The position numbers and the translations under genes are program-made. Positions 45,601-53,400 of a DNA stretch of 64,000 bases are shown piece by piece. The stretch is from Tessaracoccus sp. MC1865 (GTDB taxonomy: Bacteria > Actinomycetota > Actinomycetes > Propionibacteriales > Propionibacteriaceae). The notes below the pieces were generated by a model. It was not told the DNA's origin. It was given only the letters and a program-made list of their open reading frames with translations, and did no database searches. The first letter of the stretch is position 1; each line of letters begins with the position of its first letter. Where the stretch lies: positions 1,302,001-1,366,000 of the forward strand of contig NZ_CP072596.1 of NCBI RefSeq assembly GCF_017815535.1, in the 5' to 3' direction.

Positions 45601-46497
45601 TCAGCTGTCGAGCCAACGCTGCAGGAAGTCGTCGACCAGCGCGATGTAGCCGGGCCTGTCGGAGAAGTAGCCGCCGCAGTGGTACGCCCCGTCGAAGGTC
45701 ACCAGTTCGACGGCGTCGCGCCCTGCCGCGTCCCTCAGGTCCAGCGCGTGCTGGTAGGGGATGACCTCGTCACGGGTGCCGTGCAGCAGCAGGATCGGCC
45801 GGGGCGCAAGCTCGGCGATGGCGTCGATGGGGCGCACGTCGTGGAGCCGGTAGCCGTGCACCACCCGGTTGGCGAGCGCCACGAGCGGAACGAACGGCGC
45901 CGCGGGGAGGCGGTGGCCACGGAAGGCCTGGGCCACCACGTCCGTCAGAGTCGCGAAGGGGGAGTCCAGCACCAGGGCCCCGACGCGGGTCTCCTTGGCT
46001 GCTGCCAGGATGGCCGTGGCAGCACCCCCGGAGAAGCCCACGACGGCGAGCCGGGCGTCGGGGCGGCGTGCCGCTGCATAGTCCACGGCCGCCAACAGGT
46101 CGCGCTGTTCGTGGAAGGCCAGCGAAAGCGCACCGTCGCCGGAGTCGCTCGACCCCCTGAAATCGAAGAGCAGCACGCTGTGGCCCCGGCGCACCAGGCC
46201 CGGCCCGATGCCGAGCAGGTCCGACTTGTTGCCCCGGTGCCCGTGGGCGATGACGACGACGCTGCGCGACCCCGGCACGTCGAACCACCAGCCGGCGATG
46301 CGCACCCCGTCGTCGGCGGTGAAGGTGACGTTGTCGGCTTGCAGCCCCACCTCGAACGGTGTGAAGCCGTAGGGCGGCCACTCGCGCCTCGGCCCGTTCA
46401 GGGACCGTGCACCGAAAACTCCGAGAGCGGTCCCAGCCAGGCCGATGCCCGCTGCCACCCAGCCCGCGTTCCGCAACCATTTCATGGGTCCATTCAT
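45601..46497 (-). CDS. alpha/beta hydrolase, serine aminopeptidase S33-like, membrane-anchored
   Basis: 298 residues from the ATG at 46497 (an ATG at 46485 is also possible). One N-terminal hydrophobic segment (about 10-30) suggests a membrane anchor, with the hydrolase outside the cell. The oxyanion strand VVVIAHGHRGNKSD, the nucleophile elbow GFSGGAA and the late GTRDEVIPY Asp and AYHCGGY His complete the triad. It resembles the FrsA/BAAT-like peptidase S33 esterases. The substrate is unknown. It is the last chromosomal gene before the tRNA. Confidence 0.85.
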   Translation of the reverse strand: MNGPMKWLRNAGWVAAGIGLAGTALGVFGARSLNGPRREWPPYGFTPFEVGLQADNVTFTADDGVRIAGWWFDVPGSRSVVVIAHGHRGNKSDLLGIGPGLVRRGHSVLLFDFRGSSDSGDGALSLAFHEQRDLLAAVDYAAARRPDARLAVVGFSGGAATAILAAAKETRVGALVLDSPFATLTDVVAQAFRGHRLPAAPFVPLVALANRVVHGYRLHDVRPIDAIAELAPRPILLLHGTRDEVIPYQHALDLRDAAGRDAVELVTFDGAYHCGGYFSDRPGYIALVDDFLQRWLDS

Positions 46498-46604
46498 ACC
46501 CGCACAGCGCCCGCCCAGCACATCTCGCCCAGCGGCGTTGCCGGTGTCGGGGGTGACGTGAACCACCGTGGAACCCATGCCCCAACTCGAACACCGACCT
46601 CGAT

Positions 46605-46633
46605 TTGTGTTCTGGGAAGGGCTTCCGTATAGT
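46605..46633 (+). promoter_or_regulatory. sigma-70 promoter of the initiator tRNA gene
   Basis: TTGTGT at 46605-46610 and TATAGT at 46628-46633, separated by 17 bases, placing transcription start about 5 bases before the mature tRNA. It is among the best sigma-70 matches in the window, as expected for a stable RNA gene. Confidence 0.75.
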
Positions 46634-46644
46634 TGTCGAAGCGA

Positions 46645-46721
46645 CGCGGGGTGGAGCAGCTCGGTAGCTCGCTGGGCTCATAACCCAGAGGTCACAGGTT
46701 CAAATCCTGTCCCCGCTACCA
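46645..46721 (+). tRNA. initiator tRNA-fMet (CAT)
   Basis: 77 bases with encoded CCA end. The anticodon loop CTCATAA (anticodon CAT, 46679-46681) sits on three consecutive G-C pairs, and the first base cannot pair with position 72 (C against T). Both are initiator hallmarks. The T-loop GGTTCAAATCC is intact. Its 3' half is evidently the attachment site of the element to the right, since the element's first gene reads into it from the other strand. Confidence 0.97.
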
Positions 46722-47022
46722 CATCGGGAATCCCGGCCAACGGAAGTTGGTCGGGATTCTCTGCTTTCTTGCGAGGCAGGATGGTGGCGACGTCGACGTC
46801 GAGCAATTGTGCCGCCGCGAAGACGTCCTGAAGCGACCAAGCAACGTCGCCCCGCAGCTTCTTTCCAGCTACGGACGGGGTCACCCCGAGCGCCTCGGCC
46901 AGATCCTTGTTCCTGAGTCTGCGGCGAAACAGAGCGCTCTGAATCGTGATGCCGATCGACTCATAGATCGAGTAGCCGTCGGTCAAGCCGTTCGAGCGTG
47001 CGATCTCGTGATGCTGTGCCAT
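46678..47022 (-). CDS. XRE-family repressor whose 3' end lies in the tRNA gene
   Basis: 114 residues with a helix-turn-helix at about 38-58 (NKDLAEALGVTPSVAGKKLRG). Start ATG 47022; TATTCT (minus strand, 47034-47029) and TTGCAC (47058-47053) spaced 18 bases put transcription start on the A of this ATG, so the message looks leaderless, as for many phage and element repressors. The last 13 residues (GTGFEPVTSGL) and the stop are read from the antisense of the tRNA, the stop coming from the anticodon region. This tail is a product of the integration site, not a domain. It probably controls the divergent excisionase-like gene. Confidence 0.8.
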   Translation of the reverse strand: MAQHHEIARSNGLTDGYSIYESIGITIQSALFRRRLRNKDLAEALGVTPSVAGKKLRGDVAWSLQDVFAAAQLLDVDVATILPRKKAENPDQLPLAGIPDVVAGTGFEPVTSGL

Positions 47023-47028
47023 GGGGCC

Positions 47029-47058
47029 AGAATAGGCAAACAGTACCTGTAAGTGCAA
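47029..47058 (-). promoter_or_regulatory. leaderless promoter of the XRE repressor
   Basis: Minus-strand TTGCAC (47058-47053) and TATTCT (47034-47029) with an 18-base spacer; the expected start point coincides with the ATG at 47022. The -35 box is one of three GCAA/TTGC words at 47055, 47064 and 47074, so self-regulation is likely. Confidence 0.6.
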
Positions 47059-47064
47059 GACGTG

Positions 47065-47108
47065 CAACGTGTGTTGCTTTGACACCAGAACTGGCATTAG
47101 GTGATACT
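47065..47108 (+). promoter_or_regulatory. promoter and operator of the excisionase-like operon
   Basis: Consensus TTGACA at 47079-47084 and GATACT at 47103-47108 with an 18-base spacer, facing right. A GCAACGTGTGTTGC palindrome at 47065-47078 abuts the -35 box, and TGATAC/GTATCA arms (47102-47107 and 47120-47125) flank the start region. These are candidate XRE binding sites placing both divergent promoters under one switch. Confidence 0.65.
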
Positions 47109-47129
47109 GCATCCGTGGAGTATCACGAG

Positions 47130-47360
47130 ATGACACCAGCGGCATTAAATGCCAAGCCGTTCTGGTCGCCCGACGAGGTGGCGGAGTTGCTGCCCGACGG
47201 CAACGCACGCGCGGTGTCGCGTTGGTGCAAGACCGGCAAGATTCCCGGAGCGAAGAAGCTCCCGAGTGGTCGTTGGGCTGTCCCCTCTGGCTGGGTTGGA
47301 GATCTCCTCAGCTCCGCGGGTGTCCAGGAGCCAGCTTCTCCCACGACGCCGGGGGAGTAG
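47130..47360 (+). CDS. excisionase-like helix-turn-helix protein
   Basis: 76 residues from ATG 47130, with GGAG nine bases upstream; a GTG at 47115 is also in frame. It carries a MerR/HTH_17-type winged helix: FWSPDEVAELLPDGNARAVSRW then KTGKIPGAKKLPSGRWAVP, where the RW turn and the basic wing contact DNA in excisionases. It probably directs excision or acts as an activator of the operon it heads. Its position next to the tRNA end suits recombination directionality. The matching integrase is not in view. Confidence 0.78.
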   Translation: MTPAALNAKPFWSPDEVAELLPDGNARAVSRWCKTGKIPGAKKLPSGRWAVPSGWVGDLLSSAGVQEPASPTTPGE

Positions 47361-47365
47361 TCGGA

Positions 47366-47677
47366 ATGTCGGTGTGGGCTGTGTCGTGGGCGTTGGGGGC
47401 GAAGGTTCCTGATGCGGTGTCGCGTTCGGTGTTGGTGGCCCTTGGCCATCTCGCTTCTGATCGTGATGAGGTTCGCGTCCCGGCTCAGGTGCTGCGCGAT
47501 GTGGCTGTCTGCTCCACGGCCCGGGTGGGGCAGGCGTTGCGTGAGTTGGAGGACTGCGGTCTGGTCCAGCTCCTGGCGGCATCGTCTCAGTGGTTCGCGC
47601 TTCGTCTGCTGATCCCGGACATGTTCACGGGGATCGCGGACGCGCTGCCTGTCGAGGTTCCGAAGGTGGCGCTGTGA
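47366..47677 (+). CDS. winged-helix protein 1 of a tandem set
   Basis: 103 residues from ATG 47366, 6 bases after the previous gene, with GGGGGAG upstream. It starts MSVWAVSWALGAKVPDAVSR, followed by LVALGHLAS, a basic turn and VGQALRELEDCGLVQLL, the pattern of a winged-helix (replication-protein or DnaD/PadR-like) domain. The N-terminus repeats that of the gene at 48182. Ends GTGA, overlapping the next start. Function unknown; probably DNA-binding control or replication of the element. Confidence 0.7.
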   Translation: MSVWAVSWALGAKVPDAVSRSVLVALGHLASDRDEVRVPAQVLRDVAVCSTARVGQALRELEDCGLVQLLAASSQWFALRLLIPDMFTGIADALPVEVPKVAL

Positions 47678-47916
47678 GTATCGATGTGACTACCGATCGG
47701 GTGCCTACCGCCGTCACGAGGCGCGTGCAGGCGGTTCTGTATGGGCTGGCCGTGGATGGCTGGGTGCAGGGGACTGCGGTCGAGGTGGCCCCGCACGTCG
47801 GGTTGTCGGTGGTTCTGGTGGCTGAGGCGTTGGCCTGGCTGGAGACCGCGGGGATGGTTCGGTTCGAGCTCGTTGATGGGCTCCCTGGATTCCAACTCTT
47901 GGAAGGTGGCAACTGA
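47674..47916 (+). CDS. winged-helix protein 2 of the tandem set
   Basis: 80 residues from GTG 47674, overlapping the previous stop. VTRRVQAVLYGLAVDGWVQG then VVLVAEALAWLETAGMVRFEL matches the same helix-turn-helix plus wing layout as its neighbours, without the WA start motif. Its last base is the first base of the next ATG (TGATG). I know no function; it is short and acidic, so it may act through partners. Confidence 0.65.
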   Translation: MSIDVTTDRVPTAVTRRVQAVLYGLAVDGWVQGTAVEVAPHVGLSVVLVAEALAWLETAGMVRFELVDGLPGFQLLEGGN

Positions 47917-48185
47917 TGGCTGTGCATGCGACTGCGTGGGCGATGTCGGTGAAGGTTGATGATCCTGTTGAGCGCCTCGTGCTGCTCGGGATTGCTGAAT
48001 GCGTGGGGGAGGACGGGGCCGGCTACGTGAGCGGCTGGATCCCAGGGTTCGCTTGCGTGTCCCCGGAGCAGGTTCAGGCGACGGTGGCGGTGCTTGCCAG
48101 CGCCGGCGCGCTGGAGCGCCTGGGTGAGCATCCTCGCGGGCAGCTGGTCCGGCTGAACCTCGACTGGGAAGGGACACCCGGGTGA
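47916..48185 (+). CDS. winged-helix protein 3 of the tandem set
   Basis: 89 residues. MAVHATAWAMSVKVDDPVER, then LVLLGIAECVGEDGAGYVSGW and VQATVAVLASAGALERLG follow the same order as proteins 1 and 4, with an extended loop in the middle. Its stop overlaps the next GTG by 4 bases. With its neighbours it looks like a series of copies of one DNA-binding domain. Confidence 0.65.
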   Translation: MAVHATAWAMSVKVDDPVERLVLLGIAECVGEDGAGYVSGWIPGFACVSPEQVQATVAVLASAGALERLGEHPRGQLVRLNLDWEGTPG

Positions 48186-49366
48186 GTTTCTGGGCCGTGA
48201 ACTGGGCAGCGGAGGTGAAGCTGCCGGTGTTGTCGGAGAAGCTGGTCCTTCTCCTGCTGGCGAACTTCGCCAACGATGATGACGAGGCCTGGCCTCGGAT
48301 CGACACGTTGATGGACATGACGTGCAAGTCGAAGTCCACGGTCCACCGACTTCTGCAATCCCTGGAAGCGCAGGGCTATATCACCCGGATGGGCACCCGT
48401 GAGTACCGCGAGAACTCGCGTACTGGCTCGGTGATGAGCGTGTCCGTGATCCGGTTGAACGTGCCCGATTCGGTGCATCGTTCCCGCCGGAAGATGGGTC
48501 CGCGCCCTGAGGTCACTCAGCCCAACATGCCTAGTCAGATGGTGAGTCCCAAAAATGAGACTCACGGGAACGGGCCCATCGACTCTGAACCCGACTTCGA
48601 TGAAGTGCCTAGTGAGGCCGTGAATCCCATTTTTGGGACTCACGGGGAGTTCGAGTCCGTGAGTCCCACCAGTGGGACTGAGGGTGTCCCACCAGTGGGA
48701 CTCACATATAAGGAAGAACCACCATTTAGAACCACCAACCCAACCCCCCTGCCCCCCAGCGACGACTCCGAGGTCGACGAGCTGGGCGACGGGCCGGTCG
48801 GGTCGGGTCGGGTGTCGAACGACGAGAACGAGACGTTGCCGCCTGGGCCGACGGCCGAGCAGTGGCTCGTGCTGCGTGACTGCCTCCCCAGGCCGATGCA
48901 GGCCCTCGACGGGCCGACCGCGCTGCGAGTCGTCGGGCTCCTGGTCGAGCGGCTGGAGGCTGGCTGGAGCCCGGACCGGATCCACGACACGCTGGCCGGG
49001 AACGCGCTGCCACCGAACGTGCGGTCGCTGGGCGGTCTGGTGCTGCACCGGGTCGGGGCGATCCCGGTCGACGGCGCTCCGCGCCGCCTGACGGCTGTGC
49101 CCCGCCCTGCCGCTCCGCAGCCGCCCCAGTTCCGGCCGTTGTGGATGGTCGAGAAGAAGCGCGCCGAGCTGACCGGCTCGGAGGATGCTGGCCGTCCCCG
49201 TGAGTGGTTCATGGCCACCTACCCGGGCCCCTCGACGGTGCCGGCTGATGTCGCGTTGGGGGAGTACCTCCGCGCTGAACTGCGCAACCCTGCTGCACCC
49301 GGCCGGAGCGGTGTCAGTGCTGCGCGAGACGATGACCAGGACTCTCCTCTAGCGAAAGGTTCCTGA
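48182..49366 (+). CDS. winged-helix protein 4, large form, possible replication initiator or regulator
   Basis: 394 residues. The first 95 residues are the best-formed winged helix of the set (SFWAVNWAAEVKLPVLSEKL, LANFANDDDEAWPRIDTLMD, KSKSTVHRLLQSLEAQGYI), similar to the helix-turn-helix domains at the N-terminus of plasmid and phage replication proteins. A long Pro/Ser/Thr-rich linker (about 105-220) includes three short repeats of the form NPxFGTHG / SPxxxTHG. The C-terminal 170 residues are mostly helical, with PTAEQWLVLRDCLP and SLGGLVLHRVGAIP, and are unassigned. There is no ATPase motif. It could be a Rep protein or an activator. Confidence 0.7.
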   Translation: MSFWAVNWAAEVKLPVLSEKLVLLLLANFANDDDEAWPRIDTLMDMTCKSKSTVHRLLQSLEAQGYITRMGTREYRENSRTGSVMSVSVIRLNVPDSVHRSRRKMGPRPEVTQPNMPSQMVSPKNETHGNGPIDSEPDFDEVPSEAVNPIFGTHGEFESVSPTSGTEGVPPVGLTYKEEPPFRTTNPTPLPPSDDSEVDELGDGPVGSGRVSNDENETLPPGPTAEQWLVLRDCLPRPMQALDGPTALRVVGLLVERLEAGWSPDRIHDTLAGNALPPNVRSLGGLVLHRVGAIPVDGAPRRLTAVPRPAAPQPPQFRPLWMVEKKRAELTGSEDAGRPREWFMATYPGPSTVPADVALGEYLRAELRNPAAPGRSGVSAARDDDQDSPLAKGS

Positions 49367-49367
49367 G

Positions 49368-50363
49368 ATGTCTCGTCGTATCCTCGCCGCGTTCACTGCG
49401 GCCCTCACCCTCGCCGCCGGCGCGCTGGTCGCCACGGCACCGTCGGCTGCCGCCGATGTGTACACCGAGCCCGGCTATCACGTCGTCAACGGGCGCGAAT
49501 GGCGCACCACCTGCGAGCCCTACTCCCAGACCAAGCGGTGCCGTACCGAGATCAAGGCCTCGACCGTGATCCGTACCGGTGCCCGCTACGTGCAGACCAC
49601 CGGATGGGTGTTCAACAACCTCACCTACCTCCCCTCGGATGCCCGCCTCTGGGCAGGCAACCCGCTCGCCCGGACGGGGCAGTGGACCGCCTCCGATGGT
49701 CGGCTGTGGCGCACCGAATGCAACACCCCCGCCACCGGCCGTAACGGCTGCCGCTCCTACAGCATGGTCGACGTCGTCGCAGCGGTGCGCAGCACGCGTG
49801 GCACCAGCTTCGTCAAGCAGCGCCAGTGGGTCCTCAACAACATCGTCCAGTTCACCACCCCCACCTCGGCAGTCACCCCGACGCCGAAGCCCACCCCCAC
49901 CCCGACGCCTACCCCGACGCCGGTCGGCCCGTACGACGCCCGCGTCGGCATCGACGACCAGGACACCTTCGCGAAGTCACTGGTCGAGTGGACCAACAAG
50001 GCCCGCATCGAGGACGGAGTGAAGGTCGGCTACGGCAACGACGGTAAGGCAGTCGCCTACGACCCCACGCTCAACGCCGAAGCCCTCAAGTGCGCCCAGT
50101 CGAACCTCGCCCACGGCTCGCTCGACCACTCCCTGCCGGGCTGCGTGGCAGGCGACGGAGTGTACGGCGAGAACCTCGCTGGCACGACCATCGGTCGCCC
50201 GGTCAGTGTGCTTGTCGACGGCTGGATGAAGTCCCCGGGCCACTACAGCTTGATGACAAGCGCTCTCAACGTCGGATTCGGCGGGGCGTACGCGTGTGAC
50301 GCCGAGTGGTGTGTCGCGGTGATCAAGGCGGAGCACGACTGGTCGTTGTATCCGGGCAACTAG
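49368..50363 (+). CDS. exported CAP-domain protein with the cysteine-paired module
   Basis: 331 residues from ATG 49368, with AAAGG upstream. Sec signal 1-29 (AAA cleavage). Residues 30-163 are the two-half module also found at 20706-21695: WRTTCEPYS, RCRTE, VFNNLTY, then WRTECNT, NGCRSY, VLNNIVQF. A Pro/Thr linker (164-188) of TPTP repeats leads to a CAP (SCP/PR-1) domain at about 195-325, with YGENLAG, GWMKSPGHYSLM and four Cys. Bacterial CAP proteins are secreted and act at the cell wall or on lipids; the role here is unknown. It is cargo of the element, upstream of the adhesin. Confidence 0.82.
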   Translation: MSRRILAAFTAALTLAAGALVATAPSAAADVYTEPGYHVVNGREWRTTCEPYSQTKRCRTEIKASTVIRTGARYVQTTGWVFNNLTYLPSDARLWAGNPLARTGQWTASDGRLWRTECNTPATGRNGCRSYSMVDVVAAVRSTRGTSFVKQRQWVLNNIVQFTTPTSAVTPTPKPTPTPTPTPTPVGPYDARVGIDDQDTFAKSLVEWTNKARIEDGVKVGYGNDGKAVAYDPTLNAEALKCAQSNLAHGSLDHSLPGCVAGDGVYGENLAGTTIGRPVSVLVDGWMKSPGHYSLMTSALNVGFGGAYACDAEWCVAVIKAEHDWSLYPGN

Positions 50364-50430
50364 TTCGCGGTCTCCGAAGTCTCGGGGGCCGACCTCAACC
50401 CAAACCCATGGAAAGGGGAAGTCGAGAACA

Positions 50431-53400
50431 ATGAGACTTCGTAAAGTCGTAGCAACACTGGTTGCTGCGCTCGTGCTGCTCGTGTCGCTGACCGCGACCC
50501 GAGCCAACGCCTGGACGGCGGTGGAGGGCTCCGGCCCTGCCGGCGGCTACCAGTCGATGACCGGTGTCGGGGAAGGCGCCTGGTCCACCAGGAGCCTGAC
50601 CACCTTCTCCACCTACCTGATGCCCGGCGGCGCTGGCCGCTGGATCTGCATCGACCCACTGGAACGCGTGCCGTCGGTGATCTCCACCAACACCACCCAG
50701 GTCTCCAACCCCAAGGTCGCCTGGATGATGCACACCTACAGCCTCACCAAGGACCCCTACCAGGCCGCAGCGCTGGCCTACTGGGTCAAGCGCCAGTACC
50801 CCTCCAGCGGCGGGGAAGAAGCCGCCCGCCAGGTCGCCGCGAACGAGCCGACCGACTGGGCTGCCATGCAGAACTACATCACCGCGATGGATGCCCAGGC
50901 CAACAAGTACGCCGGCCCCTACGAGCTGGTGATGAACCTCACCGAGACCGGCGCCACCCCAGTGGTCCGCTCAACGCTCAGCAAGCAGCCGCTGAAGTTC
51001 CTCACCCCGGCCGACGGGCCCTGGTTCGAGACCAACCCGCAGGTCCGCCTCACCTTCGGCAACGCAACGTTCACCGACGGGCAGACCTCGAAGATCGTCG
51101 ACGCTAACACCGCCTTCACATACCGCACTACAGACCGGACCAAGCCGGTCACCGCGACCGCCTCGGTCGCCGGACTCCCCGGCACCACCATGACGCTCTA
51201 CGCAGAGGCCGGCTTCCAGCGGATGATCGGACGCGGCATCCCCACCAACGACCCGCTGAGCGCCACCGCAACCATCGAAGCCTTCCAAGAGACGCCGGTG
51301 ATCGAGACGGTGTCCTCGGCTGTAGCGGGCATCAAGATCGGCGAGCCGATTACTGACTTGATCCGCGTCACACGGGGCAAGCCGAACACGTCGATGGTCG
51401 TCCCGGCGGTGCTGTATGGCCCGTTCGACTCCAAGCCGACACAGCGGCAAGATGCCCCGTCCGGCGCGCCGGTCGCGTTCCGCACCGATGTGACGATCCG
51501 CCTCGACGCGCGCGGCGACGGTCAGGCGACGTCGGCAGGGTTCACGCCGACGAAGCCGGGTTGGTACACGTGGGATGTCAACTGGGCTGGCGACGCGAAC
51601 AATGCGGCGTTCAACCACGAGTTCGGTGTCCCGGCGGAGACCGGCTTCATGTCGGTGTTCACGCCGACCATGACCACCGTGTCATCGGCCGCCAACGGTG
51701 AGCTGAAGGTCGGAGACCAGGTTACCGATGAGCTGAAGATCACTGGGGGACGTCCCGGTGCGACGGTGCAGGTCGATGTGGTGCTCTACGGCCCGGTCGC
51801 GGATGAGCCGGTCGAGGCCGCGACCGCACCGGCCGGCACCCCAGAAGCGACCCGAGAGACGCTGTCGGTGAAGCTGGACGCCCAAGGCAATGCCACCGTC
51901 ACGTCCACGCCGTACACGGTCGAGGAGACCGGCTGGTACTCCTACACCGGCACGGTGCGCGCCGACGAGTCGCATGAGGCGTTCAGCCACAATTACGGCG
52001 TCGCGTCGGAGACGGGGCACCTGCGCAAGCGCACCCCGGAGATCTCCACGGTCACCTCGGCCGTGGCAGGGATCCGGGTCGGGGACCCGATCCGTGACGA
52101 GATCACCGTTACCGGTGGCCGTCCCGGCTCGACCGTGATCGTCGACGCCACCTTGTACGGGCCAGTGGCCGAGCAGCCCGTCGAGGCCGCGACCGCACCT
52201 GAGGGTGCTGCGGTGGCATGGTCGGGTGAGATCTCGATCACCCTCGACGCGCAGGGCAACGGCACCGGCACCACCGCCGACTACATCCCGGCAGCTGCCG
52301 GCTGGTACTCCTACACCGGCACGCTCCGCGGCGACACCTCACACGAGACGTTCGTCCACAACTACGGCGTGACCTCCGAAACCGGCCAGGTGCTGCGCTA
52401 TCAGCCGGAGGCGACCACGCAAACCTCCGACACCCTCATCGACGGGCCCGGGGAGCTGACCGACACGATCGACGCCACCAACGGCAAGCCCGGCGCCGCA
52501 TTCAGCGGCACCTCGACGCTGTTCGGCCCGTTCGAGGTCGATCCGGTGGGCCAGCCGCTGAACCCGGACACCGACCCCGTCGTCGGGATCTCGACCTTCG
52601 AAGGCTCGTTCGACGATGAGGGCAACGCCACTGTCGTCTCCACTGCGCAGACGGTCTCCGAGGCCGGCTACTACGTGTGGGCTGAGCAGATTGCTGCTGA
52701 TGTGAATAATGAGGAGTCGCAGTGGCCCGATGCCGTCACCTCGGAAACCAGCCTGTGGCTCGATATGGAGGTGGCCTCGCAGGTGTCGGCGCAGCTGGCG
52801 CTGGTGGGTCACACCATCACCGATGACGTCACCGTCACTGGTGTGAAGTCCTCGATCGGTGACACCCCGATCGACTACACCCTGACCGGCACCCTCTACG
52901 CCGCCCCTGCGGTCGAGGGCTCGTGTGAGGCTGTCGACTGGGCCGATGCTGCTGTGGCTGATTCATTCACTGAGCAGCTTGCTGCTGGTGATGTGCCGGC
53001 CGACGGGACCTGGTCCCTGACCGGGCTCGGCGAGCACACCGTCAAGGAACTGGGATGCCTCACCTACGGCTACGAGCTGACCGCTCAGGCCGGTGAGGAT
53101 GCCATCACCGCCATCCATGCCCCTGGGCATGTGACCCAGACCACGTTGGTCACGCAGCCGGAGATCGAGACCAAGGCCCACGACAAGGCGGACGGCGATC
53201 AGCACCTCCACGGCGCGACCGAGCAGGTCATCGTCGACGTGGTGCCCTACGTCGGTCTCGTCCCCGGCAAGGAATACACCGTTGAGGGCATCCTCATGGA
53301 CAAGGCCACCGGTGAGCCCCTGTCGCCGGAGATCACGGCGACGACCACCTTCACGCCGACCGAACCGTCGGGCCAGGTCGAGCTGGAATTCGTCGTGAGC

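Noticed and set aside
46678-46720. GTGFEPVTSGL tail as a protein motif
   Set aside because: It is translation of the antisense of the tRNA T-arm and variable region, a known source of false conserved tails.
46678-47360. toxin-antitoxin pair (XRE plus small neighbour)
   Set aside because: The genes are divergent, the neighbour is a basic excisionase-type winged helix and no toxin fold is evident.
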